This document shows, piece after piece, positions 9,015 through 16,312 of a stretch of DNA of 16,312 nucleotides. The DNA is taken from contig JAHLKC010000306.1 of the NCBI GenBank assembly GCA_025449115.1, positions 1 to 16,312 on the forward strand. The letters are read 5' to 3'. This stretch comes from Chytridium lagenaria (Eukaryota; Chytridiomycota; Chytridiomycetes; Chytridiales; Chytridiaceae). The notes under the pieces are model-generated. The model saw only the letters and a list, made by a program, of their open reading frames with translations. It was not told the DNA's origin and did no database searches. Made by a program: the position numbers and the translations under genes. Every line of letters starts with the position of its first letter. Position 1 is the first letter of the stretch.

Positions 9015-11422
9015 ATGGCCGTCTCCACAGATACTGACTCTGCGATACCGTTACTGTGATCTACGCATCACAGACGGGAAATGCGGAATCCATCGCAACG
9101 CATCTGCATCAAGAGTGTGTTGCAAAGGGATTCAAGTCTGGTGGTTTATCATCATTCGATGGGTTGGAGAAGGTGTGGACTCTCGATTTTGAATCAAACT
9201 TACCACATTGAAATGTCCGCATGGGCAAACGATGTTTTCTTCGGCCTTGTTTTTTCATCCACTAACTCATGGTCAGGCTGCCCTCCCCGCAGGCTCCACA
9301 GTTTTAATCATCGTCACCTCAACAACAGGTGACGGAGATCCTCCCGACAACTCTTTTAAATTTGGGAGATGGCTTCGACGTATTAAACCCGAGGAGGCTG
9401 CGCTTCGTGTGAAGGGACGCAAGTTCACGATCTTGGGACTGGGGATACCAATTACACGAATTTTAATCAACCTGCGAAGAAGCTGGAAGAGACTATTGGA
9501 GTTGGGCGGAGTTGCATTTTATCCAAAAGGGTTGGCGGATGATGGGACGGGGTGGGTTCAAGTAGTTCTGTTCTATTTACATTGGGAAGATGCTGATGAT
9601 TGTGGTGATGGTTTTAGGTTGGAATTAGTTGTTGATCCATGGATTGAGGGACTCTGGCCTGTCTGGAAACCGTCGCCGTCAAATCTGACTCAACCGCTGC
9701 TTCAGCCGAAAGTGTTAAAGACGAAATCTCTACGGAAACTACCGACGTACTGTCGACAACCTCAAATCCACCTTGACCCTTTCTGAACTCGACGTTCCAT
9801 TTACTGAAGCTTTCGACACTTACCTTAATGTCATGATTCCGGACCATCTCCGCGTCCGACCCGTCAATCTTGATAGCGTTTTCCTGACTCTCTACCTCCC
9901 ATCGCCGACCTCAAAAAAGTTCCCGACGTTGCCCCAAATCCTTTTACCTGGGTCCCCGAACCCTCTCCTGCAACTTACTCCATAGATACTGCAGTTATAT
10001 CCGCCAAGACCACTCCCTCCTCCTTTACCCCTCCGCACCCGGTACACAACCCCCCAACTTTTTCTCCCCAACCTCTCGCCCTATCCCAGAAATCCCTCTG
10101 ACTTCCGCCCCATACACTTCCACCTCCCCCTACGCCGCCCGTATCGTCTCTTCACGCACCATCACCTCCAATAACCCCCGAACCCACGAACTCACCATGG
10201 ACATCCGCACTCTATCAACCCCATCCCACCCTTACACCCCTGTCCCCGGTGACGCTCTCGGCATCCACGCCCCAGTCCACGACATCCACATCACGCAACT
10301 CGTCAAACTTCTCCACTGGTCTCCCACCAGCCTCCTCTTACGCGGCACATTTACCAACCCCCCATCTTTTATCCCATCAACCCAAACCACGCTTTACCAC
10401 ACCCTTCGTACACTTCTTGACCTAACGCCACCCCTCCGAAAACCCTTCCTCCGCGTCCTCGCAGATCACGTCACAGATCCCCTCGAACGCCATCGCCTCC
10501 TCTATCTCGTGTCAAGTGACGGTGCAGCCGCTTTCAAGACCCTCAAGACGAGAATCCACGGTATTGCAGAGATTCTTGCGACACTCGCGATAAGCGTGGA
10601 AGGGTTGACTTTTGAGCGTGTTGTGGAAGCATGTGGAGGTGCTGTGACACGATTTTATTCGATCGCGTGGAGGTACCCCTCATCTGCGACTAAATTCATC
10701 AGTGACACGAAATGCGTGTACGAGGATGTCTCGCAAGGCGTTGGGTATGTCTCCCTTGTGTGTTCCGTGGTGGATGGTATGGAATCCGGCAAGTACGTTC
10801 GCGGTCTCGCCACACCGTTCCTTGAAAGCGGTGGTGACGCTGGTGTAGTCCAAGTGTTCCCCAAACCCCCCAGCATGACGTTTAGGTTGGACGACAAGGT
10901 ATTTGATGTGAAACGATGGGTGATTGTAGCGAACGGGACGGGGTTGGCGCCGTTTTTAGGGATGTTGCAGGAGTTGGAGGGACGAGAGAGTCGGGGACGG
11001 GTGGAGGAGGTTTGGGTGTTTCATGGACGACGGTGGGAGGAAGAAAGTGGGTATGGGGTGGGTGAAGGAGAGGGTGGGAGGAAAGTTGTGGAGGACGGGT
11101 TGTGGAAGCGGTTTCAAGGCCGGTGGAAGGGAGTGGGGTTTATGTGCAGCATAGAGTTGCGGAGTTGGGGAGTGAGGTTTGGAGGATGGTGAAAGATGGG
11201 GATGCTGGTGTTTATGTGTGTGGGTGAGTAAAATTCTTTCTTTATTTTCTCGTTAAGCGCGTTATTGACTTTTTAATGTTAGGTCCGTTGCTATGGCGAA
11301 GGATTTGCATATGACACTGTGTGAGGTTGTGGTGAAGGAGGGTGGTGTGGATTGCTGCGGCAGCAACGTTTTGGAAGGAGCTCGAGCAGAAGGGCCGGTA
11401 TATGAAGGATGTGTGGGGATGA
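9015..11422 (+). CDS. MTRR: Methionine synthase reductase (diflavin NADPH reductase)
   Basis: Transfers electrons from NADPH through FAD and FMN to reactivate cobalamin-dependent methionine synthase, in the cytosol. From the ATG at 9015: MAVSTDTDSAIPLL, then FMN-domain VIYASQTGNAESIATHLH (phosphate loop), VLIIVTSTTGDGDPPDN, FTILGLGDTNYTNF, FYPKGLADDGTG and LELVVDPWIEGLWP. The last block closely matches the end of the MTRR flavodoxin domain (human GLELVVEPWIAGLWP), the main reason for choosing MTRR over Tah18/NDOR1 or cytochrome P450 reductase. A linker follows, then FAD domain YAARIVSSRTITSNN and RFYSIA at about 10650, NADPH domain VIVANGTGLAPFLGML at about 10920-10970, VYVCG before the last intron and SVAMAKDLHMTLCEVV after it. 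The end GRYMKDVWG at 11420-11422 is the usual diflavin-reductase C-terminal aromatic motif (human RYLQDIWS). Three introns are visible. Several one-base losses break the frame, for example at 9053-9057 and 9439-9445. The tail is convergent with the cysteine-rich gene. Confidence 0.88.
9234..9276 (+). other. MTRR intron 1
   Basis: 43 nt with CACTAAC branch site and TCAG acceptor. The donor GTTTTC is weak. It joins SAWAND to AALPAGSTVLIIV in phase 0. Confidence 0.62.
9552..9617 (+). other. MTRR intron 2
   Basis: 66 nt, GTGGGT donor and TTTTAG acceptor. Removal joins ADDGTG to LELVVDPW, exactly as in MTRR proteins without the intron. Confidence 0.8.
11224..11282 (+). other. MTRR intron 3
   Basis: 59 nt, consensus GTGAGT donor and TTAG acceptor. 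It joins VYVCG to SVAMAKDL with a glycine codon split after two bases. Confidence 0.83.
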
Positions 11423-12162
11423 ACTGGTCATGGTTGTTTTGTTACTTATAAACGACGTTTTTCTTTTATCTTTTGAAATAAATATAATGGGACTTGTTCA
11501 CCCACCCCTGAATCCATTTTTGATGCTGTCAAACTTACCTCACAGATATATGAGGACATACTTAACCTTTATCCGATGGACGACAGCCTATATGTGTGGT
11601 TAGGATACATTTTGATGAGCAATAACCGACTTTAAGAGGACTAAACGCAAAATGGGAAAGGCATGCCATGGAAGCAATTAAGGATTCGGACACGGTGCTC
11701 GGTATAGGTATTGGCAGGGCGTTGTTACATATTTACTTCCTTATTAGCGTTCACGCGTTTGATAAACTAAAATGACAACAAAAAAGTAACCGATAGAATC
11801 CTAGCTTTAATGGATTCAAGAAAGAGAAGAATATACAGCTAAATGGAAGTGAAAGGAAAGACCGTGAATGATGGGTAAAAAAAAAGTTACAAGAACATAT
11901 GCAGCGAAAAGGGTGTGAAAAAAGTATCGAAAGTACGAAAGAAAGTAAGAAACACGATAAACGATTAGCAGCCTCCCCTCCCTGCCCCCTCGGCCCCCAA
12001 CCCAGAAAAGACCCCCATATCCCGTTGAACCCCTTTCAAAACAAAAAACAGACGAAGAACATTGATGTACGCACATGTTTAAAAAAAGGGCGAGAACGTA
12101 TCAATCAAAAGCCCATCCCCTCACCGATCGTTCAACATGAACCCCCATCAATCGTGACCCAC
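11423..12162. other. Intergenic region between convergent MTRR and cysteine-rich genes
   Basis: No gene supported. AATAAA at 11477-11482, 55 nt after the MTRR stop, is a reasonable polyadenylation signal for that gene. The right half is A-rich on the plus strand (A8-9 near 11878-11886) with homopolymer stretches, and would be the 3' flank of the minus-strand cysteine-rich gene. Open frames here look like composition effects. Confidence 0.5.
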
Positions 12163-12417
12163 TCATCCTTCAATTGCAAACCCCACAGCACACACACAAA
12201 TTCCTTGACTCGAATCACACATCATCCCCTGCGGACAAGTGGGACCCCCCGCGTTACAAGGTTTATTGACGCATCTTCCGTTAACGCAAGACTGTGTTGA
12301 TCGGCATGTCGGACTGCAGTATGTGCTTGAGGCGCCTGAACCGAGACCGGGGAGGGCAGTTGCGAATGTCGCGAGGAAGGTGAGGAGGAGGAGGAGGAAA
12401 GAGAGGTTGAAGTGCAT
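12163..12417 (-). CDS. Small secreted cysteine-rich protein, 84 residues
   Basis: A single uninterrupted frame from the ATG at 12417 to the stop at 12163-12165, the only gene in the window with no visible break. Residues 1-22 (MHFNLSFLLLLLTFLATFATA) form a strong signal peptide, followed by LPG as in the two lipocalins. The mature part of about 60 residues has nine cysteines in the order YC, TC, SC, RC, PC, TC, MC, IC, VC, including a QSCVNGRCV turn and a CPQGMMCDSSQGICVC segment. This spacing recalls EGF-like or Dickkopf-like disulphide knots and fits the general class of small secreted fungal proteins, but no family is identified. The odd cysteine number suggests one free thiol or a dimer. 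No intron. Secretion is inferred from the signal peptide only. Target and role are unknown. Confidence 0.72.
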   Translation of the reverse strand: MHFNLSFLLLLLTFLATFATALPGLGSGASSTYCSPTCRSTQSCVNGRCVNKPCNAGGPTCPQGMMCDSSQGICVCAVGFAIEG

Positions 12418-13081
12418 GGTTGGTTTTCGTGTGGGGAGTTGGTGGTGTATAGGTTGATGTGTTGGGTTGGTGATGTTGATTGTGAGGGATGGTGGGGTAA
12501 GGAAGTGAGGTTTATGTAGGTAATTTGACAGGTCAAAATCCAAAAGACACCCCAGGGTACTCCTCGATCTGCTTTTTGACACCGTTGCCGATTCATATAA
12601 ACCCCCGGTTTTTCGTCCCTGGGTATATATTTGGTGGGGAAAGGGATGGATCGATATTAGAGTTTACGATCGCAGGTCGCCGATACGGTCTTTGTTGGCT
12701 TAACCTCCGATCTCAGGACCTCACGACCACCTCTGTCATCTATCTCTCTCCCTCAAACACCTTCAACAAAACATTCGAAATCAAAAGAAACATACACGAA
12801 TTGGTATACACAGCTTTTTGTTATCGACATCACCAGCCAACCAGCTGCGAATAAAAGATACACCAACCGCCAACGATAGAAGAAAAGATATAAAAAGAAA
12901 AAGAAAGTGGGCAAAAACAACCCAGAAAGAAAGCATAGACCACATCACCACACATAGATAAAGTGCACGATAAAAATACAGGGAGGGTAGGGAAAAAGAT
13001 ATGCAAGAAATACAAGCTTCCGAAAAAAAAAGGACAAGGATAACAAAAAAGATAAGGAAGAAACGGGCTTGGGAAAAAGTG
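12418..13081. other. Intergenic region upstream of the cysteine-rich gene and downstream of the cyclin gene
   Basis: The part next to 12417 is the likely promoter of the cysteine-rich gene. On the minus strand a TTTATATGAA word lies at about 12593-12602 and another TATATA at 12623-12629. From about 12840 to 13080 the plus strand is purine-rich with many A runs, so the minus strand is T-rich and fits a 3' flank of the cyclin transcript. No gene is supported. Confidence 0.45.
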
Positions 13082-16000
13082 CTAAAAGCCTTGATAAACC
13101 CCAACCCCGCTATACGGATTCACATAATGCGACGACGGTACAGTCGGCGGCATCGGTAATCCATACATTGGAGGCGGCATATAAGAGTGATGCGCCACAT
13201 GTCCCCTCGTCACATCCGGGGACTCTCGTCTCGGTGGTACCCCCAACCACTCTGATGCAATTGTTTCTGTTTTGCATCTCCAATACTTCCTACTGACGCG
13301 CGCTTGCTAATGACGGGGATACAGGGGACGGTGGTTGGAATTTTGGGGGGGACGATGGTGGGTCATAGCTGCGGCTGTTAGGGCTGCTGCTGCGGAAGCA
13401 GAGGCGGCGATGGAGATACGAAAGAGATGGTCGATCCACGCGTCATATTGTTCAGGAAGGACGTGCAGGTCCCAGCGGAGTTCAGCAGGAATTCAGCTTC
13501 CATGATCTAAGAAAGAAAAAATGTTAGGCAATTAACTCCTGAAAAGTAAACTAAATGAAAGGAAAGGAAAACAAAAAAAAAAAAAAAAAATACTAACATT
13601 TAACCTCCCCAACTCTACTCCAGCAACATCGGCCCAAACTTACTGGTATACCTCGCATCATCAAACATCTTATTCGCAACAACCATCGCCGCCAAGAACA
13701 CCCTCATCTCAGCACCTTTCCCCAAAGCCGCCTCAGGCCGTCTCTGCCTCAAACGATCCAAATACATCAAAGACACCGCGACAAGCGGAGACGGGGTTGC
13801 AGTGACTTTAACCAAATGCGCCACGAATGAACGGAAAGACGCTGATGGGTCTTGATCGACAGAGGACGAGCGACGGGAACGACGAGGGGTAATGTCTTCA
13901 TCGCTGAAATCGTCAGACGGGTGGGGGGAGGTGGTGCGGGTGGAGTTAGAGCGGCTGCGTTGACGCGGAGCTTTAGCCTTTTTGACTTTAAGTGCCGTAG
14001 GATCCAAATGGGTGCACCCCCACGCAGTCGCCATGTACAAGCACACAATATCTGGAAGATCGAGTGCCGATAGCGACGCAGGTGAAGGTGGCGGAATGGG
14101 TGGAGGTGTAGGCGTACGTCCCTTCATACCGTTCTGAAATAACCTTTGACGAGCAGGCTCGCTTGAGAGGAACGAATAGTTTCCGCCAGTGAACTTTTGA
14201 GCAAACGCCTCATTTTGGGTGCGGTCTTAACGGAATCCGCGACAGGAATAGAGGAATTTGAACCTCCACTTCCAGTTCTTCTTCTCTGGAAAGTCCCGAT
14301 CGGGACAGGTGGTGGGGGATGCATAGGGGGCGGATGAGCCAAAGGTGGAAGATGATGGGGTTTCATGCTCATCTTCCCTAGGACCGCCTGCTGTTGCTGC
14401 TGCTGCTGTTGCTGTGAAGCCATGAAAGCCTGATTTTCCGCTAATAACCTCATAAGCTGCCTATCAACCTGTCCAGACCCCATCGACGCTCTAACAGCCC
14501 CAGCGTTGGCCTGCGCCGTCTGCTGTGTAGGTTTCCAGACCCTCACTCCACTCGCTGAAAGAGGGCGCGGGATCTCCTGACGTGTAGGTGCTAGTTGTGT
14601 TCCGAGAGATCAACCTCGTCTTCAAGAACAAACGAATAAAATCCAGAGTCTGTACGCGACGACGACGACCCACCCTTGTGATCGGTGGATTGGGTGGAGC
14701 GCATGGATGCAGAGGAAAGTGGTCGCGGAATCGTGCTGTTGTTACGGTGTGGCGTGGACGGGGATGGGATTGAATTGCCTCTCACGGGTGAAGGGACCGA
14801 GTCGATACGGCGAGGTGGAAGTATGGAAGGAAGTGTAGAAGATTCGGTGGAGAGGGTGATGTGGAAGATGAAAGATGCGATAAAGTGGAAGACTTTTGAA
14901 TGCTGGAGACCACTTGCGGCAGCTTTAAAACACTATTACCGCGTTGTTGTTGGTCGTTGACAGAGTCGATAGCTTGTCTCTGCTGATGCGGCTTCAAACT
15001 TTCTCTTGATCTCTGCTGACGAGTGTGGTGACGACCATCATCCGCTTTGAAAGTTTCTCCACCAAACTCTCCCTCCATCACTTCACTGTGGATGCGGGAA
15101 CGACTGCGTGGACGGGAGACGGCGGGGTCTTGGGAGACAACGGCAACAGACCCGAAAGCCATTGGAAGATGCGACGATGCGGATGAATTGTCTCCCTTTA
15201 AGGAGAATGTGGAGGAAGAAGGAGGGGCGGCGGTACCCGTCGTTGCATGAGGCAAAGTATCCCGATGCTGCTCCCTCTGCTTCCACAACCCCTTTAGCCT
15301 CCCAAATTCCATCGGCTGATGCTGTTGCTGTGATTCAGAGGGAGAGCGAGGCGACGGGACTTTCCAGAACCGACCCCTACTGCGCCCCTTATCGGCTTCC
15401 TCAACAACCCCTTCGGCTGGCCGCCAAGCACCCCAAACTCCACCATTTGCATCCGCAGTGATGGTGTCTACATCCATTGTTCCTGCTGAAGACTGGCGTA
15501 AGCGTGGAAGGCGTCCCCATACAGTCGCTGACAGGAGGAGGATGCAGGTGGTGAAGATGGGGAGGGGAGGATGGACGAGTGACGTGGAGATGACGTTGCG
15601 GAAGTGGACGATGGATGAGCCCGCATGTGTGAGTGGCGGGAATGGCGGGAATGGCGGGAATTGAGCCGGGTGTTGGATGTGAACGATGGTTTGACGGTGG
15701 ACGGAAGCATGTCTGACTGTGTACGTGTTCTGCGAGGTGGTTTCGCTGGTGGTGAGGGCGAAGGAGAGATGGAGGAGAAGCGGTGATGATGAAGACGAGT
15801 GTGGTGGTGGAGATGGGAGATGGACTGTGGAGTGTATGTGGAGGAAGGAGGAGGAGGCTGGAGAGGTTCGTGAGATGGAGAAAAGGAGGAATAATCCCGA
15901 GGATGATGATGTAATCGGTGGCTATGTGGTGAAGCTGTTCGGTGTGTGTCCAGAGAGAGTTGGTCCAAGGCGAGAATGGAGAAGCGATGGACAGCGGATC

Positions 16001-16303
16001 CCTTGAGACAAAAGGACGAGATGCAGCTGGTGATGGTGATGATGATAATGTTAATGACGGCTGTTGTGTAAATGATCTAGAGATGGTTGTTGTGTAGTTT
16101 GTGGTTGAAGCAAGTGATGTTGAGCGAAGTGGATAGTGGTGTAGGGAATAGGGGAAAGACGAAGGGTTTGAATAGGAGTAAGACACTGGAGGAGAAGGGT
16201 CCACGCTCAACAACTGCACGCCGAGGGTGGTGTTGAATGATGAGGTACGAGTGCGATGTCGATCACCCATGGCTGTTGCTGTGGTGCTGGTGGTGCTGGT
16301 CAT
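13082..16303 (-). CDS. Pcl/Clg1-type (Pho80-like) cyclin with long low-complexity N-terminus, possibly 5'-partial
   Basis: Probably a regulatory cyclin for a Pho85-like kinase. The family-typical entry AQKFTGGNYSFLSSEPAR..RLFQNG lies at 14130-14210, then LDLPDIVCLYMATAW, and the cyclin box FVAHLVKVTATPSPLVAVSL MYLDRL with FLAAMVVANKMFDDARYTSK at about 13640-13830. After restoring one T the exon ends WADVAGVELGRLN, and an intron (13507-13597) joins it to IMEAEFLLNLRWDLHV and EQYDAWIDHLF. The C-terminus is a Met/Pro/Tyr-rich tail ending VYQGF at the stop 13082-13084. Upstream of 14210, four or five consecutive frames linked by one-base losses carry Ser/Pro/His/Gln-rich sequence with a Q9 run and a short RHS repeat. 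I treat this as the same gene because each break is the same kind and the joined text stays compositionally uniform, but a separate upstream gene is possible. The ATG at 16303 is in a frame still open at the window edge. Confidence 0.78.
13507..13597 (-). other. Cyclin gene intron
   Basis: 91 nt, GTTAGT donor, a T18 run (A18 at 13573-13590 on the plus strand), CCTAAC branch site, CTTTCTTAG acceptor. Splicing gives LGRLNIMEAEFL, matching the conserved helix junction of Pcl-type cyclins. Confidence 0.8.
14389..14415 (-). repeat. Polyglutamine-coding CAG/CAA repeat
   Basis: Nine consecutive glutamine codons, mostly CAG with CAA interruptions, in the low-complexity N-terminal half of the cyclin. 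Such tracts are common in fungal regulatory proteins and prone to length change. Confidence 0.8.
15635..15661 (-). repeat. Three tandem copies of a 9-bp unit coding RHS
   Basis: GGCGGGAAT occurs three times in a row on the plus strand. On the minus strand it encodes RHSRHSRHS within the Ser/His-rich N-terminal region assigned to the cyclin gene. The period keeps the frame. Confidence 0.75.
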
Positions 16304-16312
16304 TGACGAAGA

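Noticed and set aside
10197..11192. A stand-alone FAD/NADPH reductase starting at the ATG 10197
   Set aside because: The frame is open upstream of this ATG with conserved FAD-domain sequence (YAARIVSSRTITSNN), and the FMN domain lies just before it. It is the C-terminal part of one diflavin reductase.
12781..13104. A hydrophobic minus-strand open frame that looks like a membrane protein
   Set aside because: It is rich in Phe and Leu only because the strand is T-rich, and it overlaps the end of the cyclin gene. This fits an AT-rich 3' flank.
15635..15661. The 9-bp tandem repeat as a minisatellite or a CRISPR-like array
   Set aside because: Only three perfect in-frame copies with no spacers, within coding low-complexity sequence.
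770..16303. Programmed -1 frameshifting as a general decoding feature of the organism
   Set aside because: The break sites share no slippery heptamer or following structure, several are not slippery at all (for example TTGAGAGC near 845), and there are several per gene. Missing bases in the consensus explain them more simply.
1..16312. tRNA genes, CRISPR arrays, insertion sequences or a prokaryotic origin for the window
   Set aside because: No B-box-like GGTTCGAAYCC word with a cloverleaf context, no spaced direct repeats and no transposase or terminal repeats were seen. Short spliceosomal introns show that the DNA is eukaryotic.

Overview
The window looks like nuclear DNA of a filamentous or zoosporic fungus, most likely an early-diverging lineage (chytrid or mucoromycote grade). 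The reasons are many short introns (about 37-143 nt) with GT..AG ends and CTAAC/ACTAAC-like branch sites, TATA boxes followed by pyrimidine-rich leaders, intergenic gaps of 0.2-1.4 kb, a Pho80/Pcl-type cyclin with a long low-complexity N-terminus, and a methionine synthase reductase, a partner of cobalamin-dependent methionine synthase that the yeasts and moulds of Dikarya generally lack. No tRNA, rRNA, CRISPR array or transposon was recognised.

Layout from left to right. (1) 28-346 (-): a small Lys/Glu-rich unknown protein. (2) 770-1430 (-) and 2869-3530 (+): two divergent paralogous secreted lipocalins sharing a 1.4 kb intergenic region. Each has a TATA box and an identical 13-nt element at nearly the same spacing. 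(3) About 3786-6644 (-): a secreted S41-family (tail-specific/CPAF-like) serine peptidase in many small exons. (4) 6831-8802 (-): a soluble protein with two ABC ATPase domains, YDR061W/ModF-like. (5) 9015-11422 (+): methionine synthase reductase, divergent from the ABC gene across about 210 bp. (6) 12163-12417 (-): a small secreted cysteine-rich protein. (7) 13082-16303 (-): a Pcl/Clg1-type cyclin whose first exon may continue past the right edge.

The most important thing for a reader is that almost every protein-coding gene here is broken by single-base frame changes, nearly all of them one base missing, often inside or beside homopolymer runs. When the frames are followed across these points, the proteins keep their catalytic motifs, conserved cysteines, splice phases and natural C-termini. 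I read this mainly as base-calling or consensus error in a long-read assembly rather than a cluster of dead genes. The gene spans below therefore cross frame breaks, and a plain open-reading-frame caller will fragment every one of them except the small cysteine-rich gene.

The genes do not form a pathway. Three classes encode likely secreted products (lipocalins, S41 peptidase, cysteine-rich peptide). The rest are housekeeping or regulatory (methionine/B12 metabolism, an ABC ATPase, a cyclin). I found no convincing new multi-gene system. The items most worth following are the divergent lipocalin pair with its conserved core promoter, the fungal methionine synthase reductase, and the frame-break pattern itself.
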